Positions 46,112 through 63,528 of a stretch of 64,000 nucleotides of DNA are shown in pieces (the first letter of the stretch is position 1; each line of letters starts with the position of its first letter). The notes beneath the pieces were generated by a model. That model saw nothing but the letters and a program-made list of their open reading frames with translations, ran no database searches and had not been told where the DNA came from. The position numbers were made by a program, and so were the translations under genes. This DNA comes from Deinococcus apachensis DSM 19763 (GTDB lineage Bacteria > Deinococcota > Deinococci > Deinococcales > Deinococcaceae): the NCBI RefSeq assembly GCF_000381345.1, contig NZ_KB906399.1:124001-188000 (forward strand), read 5' to 3'.

Positions 46112-46753
46112 TCAGCCTTTCACGGTCTCGGTCGGGAGATGCGAGGCGTCGGCCAGCCGCACCGTCTGCCAACTCTCGCCGTCCCAGGTGAGTTCCGACA
46201 GGGCGGTATTCACGTGTAGGGTGGCGCGGCTGGCCCAGTTGCTCTGAAAATCGAGTGCCAGCAGTTCGCTCAGCGCCGCGCTGATGGCGACGCCGTGCGT
46301 GACCAGGATGAGGGTCTGGCCCGGGCGCAGGTGGGCCTGGATGTGCCGCACGATGCGTTCCGCGACCTCGGAAAAAGACTCGCCGTTCGGAAAACGGAAG
46401 TCCGGGTGCCCGCCCAGCCAGCGGGCGAAGTCCTCGGGGTGGGTGCCCTGCAATTCGGTAAAGGTCTGGCCGCCCCAGTCCCCCACATCGATCTCGCGCA
46501 GGTCGGGATGCGGGCTGAGGGGGAGGCCGAGTTCGGCAGAGATGGTCTCGGCGGTCTGCACGGCCCGCGGCAGGTCGCTGGTGTGAAGCACGGGCTCGGG
46601 AAATCTCATCAGGCCGAGATGGCGGGCGAGCGCGGCAGCCTGGGTCCACCCGGTCGCATTGAGGGAGGTGTTGTCGTGTCCCTGAAAACGACCCTCAGCG
46701 TTCTTGGCAGTCTGTCCGTGGCGGATCAGGAGGAGGTGCGTGGGGTCGGTCAT
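46112..46753 (-). CDS. Histidine phosphatase (phosphoglycerate mutase family), 213 aa
   Basis: Phosphatase using a phosphohistidine intermediate. [22 protein letters not shown] (residues 7-28) gives the catalytic RHG, and [14 protein letters not shown] the second His. The middle segment [16 protein letters not shown] follows the cobalamin phosphatase / acid phosphatase pattern rather than dependent mutases. Substrate unknown. The start is taken at the ATG at 46753; an in-frame GTG 18 nt upstream is possible. The gene converges on bshA with a 3-nt gap and diverges from uvrC. Confidence 0.9.
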   Translation of the reverse strand: MTDPTHLLLIRHGQTAKNAEGRFQGHDNTSLNATGWTQAAALARHLGLMRFPEPVLHTSDLPRAVQTAETISAELGLPLSPHPDLREIDVGDWGGQTFTELQGTHPEDFARWLGGHPDFRFPNGESFSEVAERIVRHIQAHLRPGQTLILVTHGVAISAALSELLALDFQSNWASRATLHVNTALSELTWDGESWQTVRLADASHLPTETVKG

Positions 46754-46837
46754 GGCTCGCCATTCTGTCACGCCGCGACCCATCAAGTCCCAAGATTTCT
46801 GCGGCCACAGCCCACTTTTGTGCTTCCCTACTTGACC

Positions 46838-46843
46838 TAGGCT
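46838..46843 (+). promoter_or_regulatory. Leaderless -10 box of uvrC
   Basis: TAGGCT ends 7 nt before the ATG at 46851. Confidence 0.55.
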
Positions 46844-46850
46844 GGGGGTA

Positions 46851-48701
<1,851 letters not shown>

Positions 48702-48880
48702 GGAGTGGACAGGGCTCAAGGCTGTGCGGCAGTGGGATGACCTTCCACTTCCGACCCGTCCCGCTGCGTTGAGCGGGGCAAGCTGACGCTTGCCACCCCC
48801 TCTGCAAGGAGTTCTGCGAGTCCCAGTCTCCCCCACAAGGGGGGGAGGAGGAACAGCGCAAGGCTCTTGCTCTTTAAAAC

Positions 48881-49097
48881 CGTCTCTTGTGGACGGCCCA
48901 TGCCTGCCCTCAGCTCGCACTCGCACGGCCTTCACCCGCCTTGCTCGCGCAGCGAGACGATGGGCCCACGACTCGGCGAACAGCAAGATCAAACCTTGCG
49001 CGTGGAGAAAAGCGACCACGGGCGCGGCGGGCAGGCCACTTGCCGAGCGCAGCGCCGCTCCCCCCTGCCCCCACTGGGGGTAGGGGGGTGGGGGCAA
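48881..49097 (-). repeat. Intergenic repeat, copy 2 (SNR-like), inverted
   Basis: Reverse-complement match to 7775-7990 over about 215 bp with scattered differences. Shared landmarks include GTCTCTTGTGGACGGCCC and AAGATCAAACCTTGCGCG on the plus strand. The left-hand flank (48740-48880) is also repeat-like with C- and G-runs. No coding signal is convincing in 48702-49204. Confidence 0.8.
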
Positions 49098-49148
49098 ACT
49101 GGCCGATCAAACCCCAAAACCCAGTCCAAATCATGCCACCGCAGGCCA

Positions 49149-49189
49149 AAGAGCACCGCCCCCTCGTCAGCGGAGGGGGCGGTGCTCTA
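49149..49189 (-). terminator. Strong hairpin after the 62-aa gene
   Basis: A perfect 15-bp stem (49151-49165 with 49173-49187), 7-nt loop, placed 16 nt after the stop at 49205 on the minus strand. The following T run is short (TTT). Confidence 0.6.
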
Positions 49190-49204
49190 CAAAGACACAG
49201 CCGA

Positions 49205-49393
49205 TCATGCGGGGCGGACCCGCGGGCGCAGGTGAAGGGCGCTCAACAGGACTTCGAGGCGGGACGGCGCGTGCCGCTCAGGGTGGGCAGCCCGGGCCAG
49301 GCGCTCACGCTGGGCCTCGGCGCGGAGAGCTTCGGCGCGATCACGGTGAAGACGAAGGTGCAGCTCAGCGTTGGCAGGATGAAGAGAGGTCAT
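49205..49393 (-). CDS. Small hypothetical protein, 62 aa
   Basis: A short arginine-, histidine- and alanine-rich protein, probably one or two helices ([20 protein letters not shown], then a basic tail). I do not recognise a family. It is supported as a gene by a good ribosome site (GGAAAGG, 8 nt before ATG) and by a strong hairpin directly after the stop. The protein is longer than expected by chance only marginally, so confidence is moderate. It diverges from the PAP2 gene, 150 nt apart. Confidence 0.5.
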   Translation of the reverse strand: MTSLHPANAELHLRLHRDRAEALRAEAQRERLARAAHPERHAPSRLEVLLSALHLRPRVRPA

Positions 49394-49530
49394 GGTTGCT
49401 TTCCTTTCCGCCGCTCGGCACTCCAGCTTCCCGGCTGCCCCCATGGTGCGCCCAGGGACCCTGGCCGGGCATCGGCGGGGTGGCGCAGGCCGCGTGGGCC
49501 GAATGGCGGAGGGGCCGCGCGCACCCGGCC

Positions 49531-49536
49531 TAGAGT
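49531..49536 (+). promoter_or_regulatory. Leaderless -10 box of the PAP2 gene
   Basis: TAGAGT ends 7 nt before the ATG at 49544. Confidence 0.55.
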
Positions 49537-49543
49537 GGGGGGG

Positions 49544-50224
49544 ATGCGCCGCCTCCCGCACCTGCTCGCCCGCCACTGGACACGGCTCGCCCTGCTGCTG
49601 CTGGGGATTCTCCTGCCCCTGCTGCTGCTCGCCGACCTGACGAAGGATGTGTTCCGGGAGGGGGGCTACCCGTGGGACCGGAGCGTCCTGGCGTGGTACG
49701 CCGCGCACCGAACGCCGGAGCTGACGCGCCTGGCGCGGGCGCTCGCGCTGCTGGGGGGCGTGCCACTGCTGCCGCTCGTGACCGCCGCGATCACGCTCGG
49801 GCTCGTGCGGGTGGGGGCGCGGGCCCACGCCTGGTTCCTGGCTGCCGCCGTGGGCGGGGCGACCCTGCTGAACGTGCTGGCGAAGGTCATCTTCCAGCGG
49901 CCCCGCCCGGACGAACTCGGGGCCGTGCTGGTCGAGCCGGGGTACTCCTTTCCCAGCGGCCACGCGATGAGCAACATGGCCTTCGGCTTCGCCCTCGCTC
50001 TGGTGTTCTGGCGCTCGCGGGTGGGGTGGCCCGCCGCGGTGCTGGGGGCGGTGTGGGCACTTGCGGTGGGACTGAGCCGCAACTACCTGGGGGTGCATTA
50101 CCCCAGCGATGTGCTGGCGGGCTTCGCCGCGTCGGCGGTCTGGGTGACGGGGTTGTACCTGATCCTGGGGCAGCGCTGGCCGCGGCTGCGGCGCTCCCCC
50201 AGGGGCGAGCGGGACACGCGCTGA
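49544..50224 (+). CDS. PAP2 family membrane phosphatase, 226 aa
   Basis: Integral membrane lipid phosphatase, with five to six helices. The three-part phosphatase signature is complete: KVIFQRPRP (about 106-114), [12 protein letters not shown] (about 127-138) and [16 protein letters not shown] (about 175-190), giving the catalytic His pair and the Arg/Lys phosphate site. Likely substrates are phosphatidate, phosphatidylglycerol phosphate or undecaprenyl pyrophosphate; the short periplasmic loops fit the last, but this is not proved. The start at 49544 follows the -10 box; the long in-frame extension upstream is a shadow through the repeat. Confidence 0.92.
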   Translation: MRRLPHLLARHWTRLALLLLGILLPLLLLADLTKDVFREGGYPWDRSVLAWYAAHRTPELTRLARALALLGGVPLLPLVTAAITLGLVRVGARAHAWFLAAAVGGATLLNVLAKVIFQRPRPDELGAVLVEPGYSFPSGHAMSNMAFGFALALVFWRSRVGWPAAVLGAVWALAVGLSRNYLGVHYPSDVLAGFAASAVWVTGLYLILGQRWPRLRRSPRGERDTR

Positions 50225-50357
50225 GCCCACCCGGCCGGGCGCCGCTGGAACGTAGTGCAGTCGACCGGCCCCAAGTGTGGCGTGTCGCCCCGCGGACAAG
50301 GCAGAGTGAAGGAAGGATATGCTCATAACTGTGTCCGGGGAGGAGCGGTGGACACGC

Positions 50358-50363
50358 TAGAAT
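50358..50363 (+). promoter_or_regulatory. Leaderless -10 box of the beta-helix gene
   Basis: TAGAAT ends 7 nt before the ATG at 50371. Confidence 0.6.
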
Positions 50364-50370
50364 GACCTGA

Positions 50371-51639
<1,269 letters not shown>

Positions 51640-51656
51640 TTCCGTAGTTCCGGCTC

Positions 51657-54025
<2,369 letters not shown>

Positions 54026-54086
54026 GGGCCACAGTATGACGCCCGCTCCCGGGGACCGGAACGGGCGTCTGGGCAGGGGGCGCGGC

Positions 54087-54893
54087 TCAGGGCGGGGCGG
54101 TGGTATGGGCGTGCTCCCCGTGCGTGGGCGGAGAGGTGGTGCCCAGCGCGGCGGACACGCCCAGCACACCCAGCAGCAGCAGCGTCTCCAGGGCGAGGTG
54201 GCGGCGCACGGCCCGCCCCCGGGCAAAGGCGCGGCGCACGAGCACGGCGGCAAGCAGGGTGAGGGCCGCCACGCCCAGCTTGACGAGCAGGGTCCGCCCG
54301 TACAGGCTCTCCGGAAGCGCGAGGAGGTTTCCGGCGTGCCGCACGGTGAGCAGGATGCCCGTGCCCACCAGAAGGGCCACGCAGGTCAGGGCGACGGGCG
54401 TGAAGCGCCGAGCGAGGGCGGGGGTGGGCCCGGGTACGGTCAGCAGGGCCAGAACCCCGCCCAGCCACACGCCCATCGCCCCCACGTGCAGGACGGTGAG
54501 AACCCGGGTGCCGGGGCCGTGCGACCCGCCGTGCCCCTCCCCCGCCACCCCCCACAGGAAGAGGGCGGCGGGCAGAACTGACAACCATCCGGGCCAGCCG
54601 GACAGCTCGGCGGCGAGGAGGAGCGCCCCCCCCATCACCGCCGTTAGGGCGGCGCGGCCCGGCGCGGTCGTCGTGACGTAGGCGAGCACGTCCGGGAAGG
54701 TCAGGAAGCCGAGGTCGCTCAGCGTCCAGCCGACCTCCAGCGCCGCCCCCAGCACCAGCAGCGCGAACCCCAGCGCCAGCCAGCCCGGACGGGGATGGGC
54801 GGGCGTGAACGCGCGGCGGGCGAAGGCGCCCCCGACCAGGAGCAGCGTGCCCAGCGCGGTCAGGAACCCGGCGGCGGCCAGGGCGGGGAGCAT
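54087..54893 (-). CDS. CopD-family copper transport membrane protein, 268 aa
   Basis: Eight predicted membrane helices covering most of the chain. The CopD pattern is visible in [17 protein letters not shown] (His and Gly in a helix) and the later [28 protein letters not shown] and [19 protein letters not shown] segments. Likely moves copper across the inner membrane together with the upstream CopC protein. A histidine-rich tail (THGEHAHTT) at the C-terminus could collect metal. It is the last gene of a four-gene copper cluster and begins 10 nt after the copC stop. Confidence 0.9.
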   Translation of the reverse strand: MLPALAAAGFLTALGTLLLVGGAFARRAFTPAHPRPGWLALGFALLVLGAALEVGWTLSDLGFLTFPDVLAYVTTTAPGRAALTAVMGGALLLAAELSGWPGWLSVLPAALFLWGVAGEGHGGSHGPGTRVLTVLHVGAMGVWLGGVLALLTVPGPTPALARRFTPVALTCVALLVGTGILLTVRHAGNLLALPESLYGRTLLVKLGVAALTLLAAVLVRRAFARGRAVRRHLALETLLLLGVLGVSAALGTTSPPTHGEHAHTTAPP

Positions 54894-54903
54894 GGGTCGC
54901 GGC

Positions 54904-55302
54904 TCAGCCCACCCGGAAGACGGAATGCCCGCTGACCGGGTGCCCGTCATCCGAGAGGATGTGCCAGACGATGAGGTAGGCGCCGGGTTTCAGACCCGCG
55001 TGTAGCGGCAGCCGGACACGGGCGGCCATCCCGGTCAACTTCGGTGCCGTGTCGGCCCGCATGGCCGCGTCGTCCTTGCGGGCGAGGGCGGCAGCGACCG
55101 TCTTCTCCACGTCCGCCCCGGCGGGCAGGGGCACCACCTTGAAGGTCGAGAAGCGCAGGTTGATGGGCTCGTCGAAGGTCAGCGTGACGGTTTTGAGGGC
55201 GGTCACCCGGGCATTTGCGGCGGGCGTCACCGAGGTCACCTCGGTGTGGGCGAGCGCGGAGCCCAGCGTCAGGGCGGCGATCAGGGGGAGCAGAAAGCGC
55301 AT
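54904..55302 (-). CDS. CopC-domain periplasmic copper-binding protein, 132 aa
   Basis: Signal peptide (about 1-18, ending SALA) leaves a mature protein beginning HTEVTSV, where the N-terminal His is the Cu(II) ligand of CopC proteins. The second site [12 protein letters not shown] near the C-terminus holds the D-x-H pair. The cupredoxin-like core ([27 protein letters not shown]) is normal. It should hand copper to or from CopD, the next gene, in the periplasm. It follows the DUF1775 gene after 47 nt. Confidence 0.93.
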   Translation of the reverse strand: MRFLLPLIAALTLGSALAHTEVTSVTPAANARVTALKTVTLTFDEPINLRFSTFKVVPLPAGADVEKTVAAALARKDDAAMRADTAPKLTGMAARVRLPLHAGLKPGAYLIVWHILSDDGHPVSGHSVFRVG

Positions 55303-55349
55303 GGGAGTCCTTTCGGGAGGGGAGGGCGCGGGACCTCTCCCCCGGGCAT

Positions 55350-55802
55350 TTACTTGACGGTGGTCTTGCTTGCGGGCGTCTTCTCGGGGTCGGTGTCGTC
55401 CCAGGCGACGACCGAGCCGTCCGCGTAGGTCTGGTACACCTTCCAGCTCAGGGTGCCCGCCTGTTCCGGGTTGCGCGCCTGGAAGAAGAAGCGGGCGTAT
55501 TCCATCGGCGCGATACGCCCCCGCCAGGTCACCTCGGTCACCAGCCCGGCGTCGTTGAGCTTGACTGTGCGGGTGAAGCCGGGCATGACCTGGAAGCGGG
55601 TGATCGTCAGGCCCGCCGGGACGACGAGGCGAACCTGAGTGGTGGCGACCTCTTTTTCGGTGGGGACGCCCAGGCGGTAGGTCTCGGAGGCGCTGGCCTT
55701 GCTCTCGGCGAGGCCCGTCTCGGTGCGAACCGTGGCGTGTGCGGCAGCGACGGGCAGGAGCAGGGCGAGGAAGAGGGGCAGGCAACGGCGGAACTGGGGC
55801 AT
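55350..55802 (-). CDS. YcnI-like DUF1775 copper chaperone, 150 aa
   Basis: Exported protein (signal peptide about 1-21, ending AAA). The mature start HATVRTETG places a His at position 1 as in YcnI, whose N-terminal His binds Cu(II). The DUF1775 pattern continues with [14 protein letters not shown], the hydrophobic core [22 protein letters not shown] and [20 protein letters not shown], and a Trp-containing strand ([11 protein letters not shown]). In many bacteria this domain sits next to CopC and CopD, as here. The protein is shorter than YcnI and lacks the C-terminal membrane helix. Confidence 0.9.
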   Translation of the reverse strand: MPQFRRCLPLFLALLLPVAAAHATVRTETGLAESKASASETYRLGVPTEKEVATTQVRLVVPAGLTITRFQVMPGFTRTVKLNDAGLVTEVTWRGRIAPMEYARFFFQARNPEQAGTLSWKVYQTYADGSVVAWDDTDPEKTPASKTTVK

Positions 55803-55880
55803 GAATTCTCCAGTGGGTGAGCGGGAGGTCGGCGCCCGTGGAAAGGGCGTCCCTCGGAAGGTCGGATTGGGTGCGGGACT

Positions 55881-56237
55881 TCAGGCCGACGCGCGGGGTG
55901 GGGCGCGGGCGTCCGCGTGGGCCGCGAAGGCGTGTGCGGCACGAGGCGCGGGCGGCAGGGTATGAGCCAGGCGCTCCACCCCGGGAGGCACGGGGAGGGA
56001 CGCCTGCGGCACATCGGAAAAGGCCCCGGTCAGGCAGAACAGGCAGTGGGCGTCGTGGGTCATTCCCGGAGGGGACCCAGGCCCGGGCGTCATGCTGCCG
56101 CACGAATCCTCGTGATGAGCCTGGACACCCATCGGCGACAGGTCGGGCAGGCTCCGTAGCGGGTAAGCCAGCCCCGCGACCAGCGTCAGCAGCGCGGCCA
56201 GCAGTCGCACGCGGCGGGTCCAGCGCAGGGGGGGCAC
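55881..56237 (-). CDS. DUF2946-like Cys/His protein, 118 aa
   Basis: First gene of the copper cluster. A hydrophobic N-terminal helix ([16 protein letters not shown], about 11-26) anchors or exports it, then comes a metal-looking segment: AHHEDSCGS (about 42-50) and [12 protein letters not shown] (about 64-75), the C-x2-C and His pattern of DUF2946. The remainder is Ala/Pro/His-rich. The GTG at 56237 is chosen because TACAAT ends 6 nt upstream on the minus strand. DUF2946 proteins are often found with copper transport genes; function is otherwise unknown. It diverges from gap. Confidence 0.75.
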   Translation of the reverse strand: MPPLRWTRRVRLLAALLTLVAGLAYPLRSLPDLSPMGVQAHHEDSCGSMTPGPGSPPGMTHDAHCLFCLTGAFSDVPQASLPVPPGVERLAHTLPPAPRAAHAFAAHADARAPPRASA

Positions 56238-56243
56238 GGGCGC

Positions 56244-56249
56244 ATTGTA
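56244..56249 (-). promoter_or_regulatory. Leaderless -10 box of the copper cluster
   Basis: Minus-strand TACAAT ends 6 nt before the GTG at 56237. Confidence 0.55.
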
Positions 56250-56250
56250 G

Positions 56251-57408
<1,158 letters not shown>

Positions 57409-57416
57409 GAAGCTGT

Positions 57417-57466
57417 CAGCCGTCAGCCGTCAGTTTTCAGCGATTACGGCTGACGGCTGACGGCTG
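57417..57466 (+). repeat. Heptad-repeat hairpin between gap and pgk
   Basis: CAGCCGTCAGCCGTCAG (57417-57433) pairs perfectly with 57450-57466 over 17 bp; the loop is 16 nt. Each arm is itself built from repeats of the unit CAGCCGT. No T tract follows, so it is more likely an RNA-processing or stabilising structure, or a dispersed repeat, than a full terminator. A single related CAGCCGTCAG lies in the pgk-tpiA gap at 58671. Confidence 0.7.
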
Positions 57467-57491
57467 ATCGCTGATCACCCAAGGAGGAACC

Positions 57492-58661
<1,170 letters not shown>

Positions 58662-58740
58662 GAACGGGCAGCCGTCAGAACCAAAAGCAATTACTGCGCC
58701 CTTTGTGAAAGCCGTTTGCTGCCCGCTTGCAGGAGAAACC

Positions 58741-59481
58741 ATGACCAAGCCGAGAACGCTGCTCGCTCTCAACTGGAAGATGAACAAGACGCCGATGGAG
58801 GCCAAAGCCTGGGCGCGGGAACTCGCGCACGGCTACAGGCGCGGCGACACTGAACTCGCGGTGATGGCCCCCGCCATCGATCTGCCGGGACTGAAAGAGA
58901 CGTTGCCCGGCGGGGTGGACGTGGGCGCGCAGGACGTGTCGCAGCACGAGTCGGGCGCGTACACGGGCGAGATCAGCGCGGCGATGCTGCGCGAGGTGAA
59001 CGCGACCTACGTGATCGTCGGGCACTCCGAGCGGCGGCAGTACCACAGCGAGACGGACGCGGTGGTGGCGGCCAAGGCGCGGCAGGCACAGGCGCATCTG
59101 CTCACGCCTATCGTCTGCGTGGGCGAGAGCCTGGACGTGCGCGAGCGCGGGGAGCACGTCAACTTCACCCTGGACCAGCTCCGGGCCAGCACGGAGGGTG
59201 TGGGGCCGGAACTCGTCGTCGCCTATGAACCCGTCTGGGCCATCGGTACGGGCAGGACCGCGACCGCCGGGGACGCGGAGGAGATGGCCGCCGCGATCCG
59301 CGGGGCGCTGGAGGGGCTGTACGGCTCGGCAGCCGGGAGCATCCGCGTCCTGTACGGCGGCAGCGTGAAGCCGGACAATATCGCCTCCATCTGCGCCCAG
59401 CCGAACGTGAACGGCGCGCTGGTGGGCGGCGCGAGCCTGAACGTGGCGGACGTGATCGGGATGAACGACGCCCTGAAGTGA
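58741..59481 (+). CDS. tpiA: Triosephosphate isomerase
   Basis: Interconverts dihydroxyacetone phosphate and glyceraldehyde 3-phosphate. The TIM motifs are LNWKMNKT (catalytic Lys near residue 13), [14 protein letters not shown] (catalytic His) and [16 protein letters not shown] (catalytic Glu and the mobile loop 6), then [10 protein letters not shown]. The 246-residue length is normal. A GGAG site stands 6 nt before the ATG. The longer in-frame reading from 58705 would pass through the intergenic hairpin. It ends the glycolytic block and is followed by a terminator. Confidence 0.97.
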   Translation: MTKPRTLLALNWKMNKTPMEAKAWARELAHGYRRGDTELAVMAPAIDLPGLKETLPGGVDVGAQDVSQHESGAYTGEISAAMLREVNATYVIVGHSERRQYHSETDAVVAAKARQAQAHLLTPIVCVGESLDVRERGEHVNFTLDQLRASTEGVGPELVVAYEPVWAIGTGRTATAGDAEEMAAAIRGALEGLYGSAAGSIRVLYGGSVKPDNIASICAQPNVNGALVGGASLNVADVIGMNDALK

Positions 59482-59495
59482 GCGAGGTCGGCTCT

Positions 59496-59530
59496 CCCCC
59501 ACCCTGGGCTCGGGGTGGGGTCTTCTTTTG
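59496..59530 (+). terminator. Intrinsic terminator of tpiA
   Basis: CCCCACCC/GGGTGGGG stem with an 8-nt loop, followed by TCTTCTTTTGG. Confidence 0.8.
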
Positions 59531-59565
59531 GGCCTTCGTCGGCGGGCTGCCTCCACCCCCTCCCC

Positions 59566-59571
59566 TATAAT
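59566..59571 (+). promoter_or_regulatory. Leaderless -10 box of asnS
   Basis: A perfect TATAAT ends 7 nt before the GTG at 59579. It is the best -10 box in the window and fixes the start. Confidence 0.7.
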
Positions 59572-59578
59572 TCCGCTC

Positions 59579-60931
<1,353 letters not shown>

Positions 60932-60946
60932 CACCTCTCGCCTGAG

Positions 60947-60969
60947 CCGGGTTTCCAGCCCGGCTTCGC
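60947..60969 (+). terminator. Terminator of asnS
   Basis: AGCCGGG/CCCGGCT stem with a 7-nt loop; the following sequence is only moderately T-rich. Confidence 0.55.
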
Positions 60970-60982
60970 TGTTCCACTCCTA

Positions 60983-61026
60983 GTGATTTTATTCGCATTT
61001 GTCACTGTTCGTGAAACTTTTATTTC
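60983..61026 (+). promoter_or_regulatory. Tandem CRP/FNR-like site D ahead of phzF
   Basis: GTGATTTTATTCGC (60983-60996) is centred 70.5 nt before the ATG at 61060, and GTGAA with TATTTC (61011-61026) is centred 42.5 nt before it. Both distances equal those of site C. The intervening N11 is unrelated in sequence to that of site C. Confidence 0.65.
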
Positions 61027-61047
61027 GTCTTGTTCCGCTGTCTACGC

Positions 61048-61053
61048 TAGAGT
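61048..61053 (+). promoter_or_regulatory. Leaderless -10 box of the phzF operon
   Basis: TAGAGT ends 6 nt before the ATG at 61060. Confidence 0.6.
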
Positions 61054-61059
61054 GCCGCT

Positions 61060-61947
61060 ATGATCGCGTATTGCGAGGTGAGCGCGTTCACCGACACGCC
61101 GGGGCACGGCAACCGGGCGGGCGTCGTGCTGGACGCCGGGGGGCTGTCGGAGGCGGAGATGCAGGCCCTCGCCGCGTTTCTGGACGCGCCCGAGACGGTC
61201 TTCGTGACCCGGATGGGGGACGGGGCGGTGCGGGTGCGGTACTTCACGCCCACGCAGGAGATCGACTTCTGCGGACACGCGACGGTCGCCCTGGGGCTGC
61301 GGCTGGCGCAGAACGGGCACTGGGCGGATGGCCCGCTCGTGCTGGAGACGCTGGTCGGCCGCATTCCCCTCACGCTGGAATCGGACTCGGGCACGCCCAC
61401 GCGGGTGTGGATGAAGCAGCGGGGGATGGAAAGCCGCTCGGTGGAGCGGACCCTGCGGCGCGAACTCGCCGACGCGCTGGGCATCGACGAGCGGATGATT
61501 CACCGGGGGCTACCCCTCGCGGCGGCGAGTACGGGCCTGTGGAGCGTCTTCGTGCCGCTGGTGGACCCGGTGATTCTGGACGGGCTGGAACCGGACCTCA
61601 CCCGTGTCCACGCCCTGAGTGACGTGCTCGGCGTGTGCAGCGTGTACGCCTACGCGCCGATGGGCGTCAACCGCTTCGCCGCCCGTGATTTCGCCCCCGC
61701 CGTCGGCATCCCCGAGGACCCAGTGACGGGCAGCGCGGCGGGCGCGCTCCTCGCCCTGCTGGCGCGCGAGGGCCGCCTGCCCGTGCGGGGCGACCGGGCG
61801 ACGGGCGTGGTGTACCAGGGCCACACGCTCGGCACCCCCGGCGAGGTGGAGGTCGAGGTGACGCTCGCCGGGCAAGTCGTGCAGGAGGTCCGGGTGGGGG
61901 GCCGGGCCGCCCTCGACCGCGAGGGTTACTGGACGCCGCGTGGCTGA
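61060..61947 (+). CDS. PhzF family isomerase-like protein, 295 aa
   Basis: Diaminopimelate-epimerase-like fold. PhzF signatures: [20 protein letters not shown] at residues 7-26, the catalytic Glu in [11 protein letters not shown] (about 45-55), [21 protein letters not shown] (about 59-79) and [17 protein letters not shown]. PhzF of Pseudomonas isomerises a dihydroxyanthranilate in phenazine synthesis, but most family members, including YddE-like ones, have unknown substrates and no phenazine genes occur here. It overlaps comB by 8 nt and lies under a CRP-like regulatory site. Confidence 0.92.
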   Translation: MIAYCEVSAFTDTPGHGNRAGVVLDAGGLSEAEMQALAAFLDAPETVFVTRMGDGAVRVRYFTPTQEIDFCGHATVALGLRLAQNGHWADGPLVLETLVGRIPLTLESDSGTPTRVWMKQRGMESRSVERTLRRELADALGIDERMIHRGLPLAAASTGLWSVFVPLVDPVILDGLEPDLTRVHALSDVLGVCSVYAYAPMGVNRFAARDFAPAVGIPEDPVTGSAAGALLALLAREGRLPVRGDRATGVVYQGHTLGTPGEVEVEVTLAGQVVQEVRVGGRAALDREGYWTPRG

Positions 61948-62677
61948 GGGCAGCTTCTGGGCGCAGGCCGGATACCAGGTGCAGCTGGAATGGGGCGAGG
62001 CGGGCGTGACCCACCTCGCCCCGCTCGCGGCTGCGGTGGTGGTCGTGGACGTGCTGTCCTTTTCGACCTGCGTGGATGTGGCTACGGCGCGCGGCGCGGT
62101 GGTGCTGCCGTTTCGCAGGCGGGACGCGCGGGCGGCGGCCTTCGCCGGGGAAAGTGGGGCGCGGCTGGCAGGGGAGCGCAGGTCGGGTGGGCCTTCCCTC
62201 TCCCCCACGTCGCTGCTGGGCTTGCGGGCGGGCGAGCGGCTGGTCCTCCCCTCGCCCAACGGGGCTACGCTCTGCACGCAGGCCCAGGAGGCGGGCGGCG
62301 CGGCGGTGTACGCGGCTTGCCTGCGGAACGCGGCGGCGGTGGCCGAAGTCCTGAAGGAACGCCACGAGCGCGTGCTGATCGTCCCGGCTGGGGAACGCTG
62401 GCCGGACGGCACCCTGCGGCCCGCGCTGGAGGACCTGCTGGGCGCAGGCGCGGTGGTGGAGGCGCTGGGGCTCTCCCCTTCTCCCGAGGCGGTCGGGGCC
62501 AGGGCCGTCTTCCGCGAGTTGCGGGGGCGGTTACCGGAGGTGCTGGCGGGCTGCGCTTCTGGAGTGGAGTTGACCCAGCGCGGCTTTCCGGAGGACATGG
62601 CGCTGGCGGCGGAACTGAACGTGAGCCGCGCCGTGCCCGTCCTGCGGGGCGATGCATTCATGGATGTGGCGGGCTGA
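61940..62677 (+). CDS. 2-phosphosulfolactate phosphatase family (ComB), 245 aa
   Basis: ComB family phosphatase. Conserved segments: [21 protein letters not shown] (about 32-52), [10 protein letters not shown] (about 103-112), [15 protein letters not shown] and [22 protein letters not shown], the last being the metal and substrate region. In methanogens the enzyme acts in coenzyme M synthesis; in bacteria such as Deinococcus without coenzyme M its substrate is uncertain, perhaps sulfolactate made by other routes. The GTG start lies 8 nt inside the phzF gene, so translation is coupled. Confidence 0.9.
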   Translation: MAEGSFWAQAGYQVQLEWGEAGVTHLAPLAAAVVVVDVLSFSTCVDVATARGAVVLPFRRRDARAAAFAGESGARLAGERRSGGPSLSPTSLLGLRAGERLVLPSPNGATLCTQAQEAGGAAVYAACLRNAAAVAEVLKERHERVLIVPAGERWPDGTLRPALEDLLGAGAVVEALGLSPSPEAVGARAVFRELRGRLPEVLAGCASGVELTQRGFPEDMALAAELNVSRAVPVLRGDAFMDVAG

Positions 62678-62688
62678 CCCCGGAGGCG

Positions 62689-62694
62689 TACACT
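62689..62694 (+). promoter_or_regulatory. Leaderless -10 box of the Cof-type HAD gene
   Basis: TACACT ends 6 nt before the GTG at 62701. Confidence 0.6.
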
Positions 62695-62700
62695 GCCCCG

Positions 62701-63495
62701 GTGCTTGGCCTGATCTGTGTGGATGTGGACGGAACGCTCGTGGGCACCGGAAACGTGGTGCGGGAGGACGTGTGGGCCGCCCTGGCGGACGCGCGCTCAA
62801 GGGGTGTGCGGATCGCGCTGTGCAGTGGGCGGCCCGCCTTTGGCAACGCGCTCGCCTATGCGCGGCGGCTGGACCCGGACGGCTGGCACATCTTCCAGAA
62901 CGGCGCCTCCATCGTGAATGTGGGCAGCGGCGCGAGCCTGTCCGAACCGCTACCGGTGGAGCCGCTGGAGGAATTGCTCGTCCGAGCCCGCGCCACAGGG
63001 CGGTTGCTGGAGGTGTACACCGACAACGAATACGGGGTGACCTGCCCCGGTGACCTCGCCCGGCGGCACGCGGAACTCCTCGGCGTGCCCTTCGTCCCGC
63101 GCGACCCGGAGGCGCTGATCGGCACACGCGTCCGGGCGCAGTGGGTGGTGCCGCTCGCAGAGTCGCCAGCGGTGCAGGCCGAACCTCACCCCGGCCTGGA
63201 CCTCCACCCGGCGGGCAGCCCGGTGATGCCCGACACAATGTTTATCAGCGTGACCCGCGCGGGGATCGGCAAGGGCAGCGCCGTGGCGCGGGTGGCCGCC
63301 GAGTACGGGGTACCCCTGGAACGCACCATGATGGTCGGCGACGGCCACAACGACGTGACCGCTATGCGCGAGGTCGGTTACCCAGTGGCGATGGGCAACG
63401 CCGACGCGGAGGCGCGGGCGGCTGCGCGTTACCACGTCGGTCATGTGGACGATGGTGGACTGGCGGAAGCGGTGCGGCTGGCGTTGACGTTGTAG
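62701..63495 (+). CDS. Cof-type HAD-IIB hydrolase, 264 aa
   Basis: Sugar-phosphate or phospholipid-type phosphatase of the Cof group. Motif I is [13 protein letters not shown] (residues 5-17), motif [12 protein letters not shown] (about 40-49), the IIB cap spans about 85-180, motif III uses Lys in [12 protein letters not shown] and motif IV is [24 protein letters not shown]. The GTG at 62701 is preferred since TACACT lies 6 nt upstream; the longer reading from 61990 is a shadow through comB. Substrate unknown. Confidence 0.92.
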   Translation: MLGLICVDVDGTLVGTGNVVREDVWAALADARSRGVRIALCSGRPAFGNALAYARRLDPDGWHIFQNGASIVNVGSGASLSEPLPVEPLEELLVRARATGRLLEVYTDNEYGVTCPGDLARRHAELLGVPFVPRDPEALIGTRVRAQWVVPLAESPAVQAEPHPGLDLHPAGSPVMPDTMFISVTRAGIGKGSAVARVAAEYGVPLERTMMVGDGHNDVTAMREVGYPVAMGNADAEARAAARYHVGHVDDGGLAEAVRLALTL

Positions 63496-63528
63496 AGAGG
63501 AGCGTCCTCTGGCCTGCGGGCCTGCCCG

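Noticed and set aside
48702..48880. A gene in the gap after uvrC
   Set aside because: Short frames exist in several directions, but all are low-complexity, lack start signals and coincide with repeat-like DNA.
60983..61026. Possible ParB parS or dif-like site
   Set aside because: The GTGAA and TTCAC halves resemble parS fragments, but the arms are separated by 11 nt and not contiguous, and four copies at two promoters fit an operator better.
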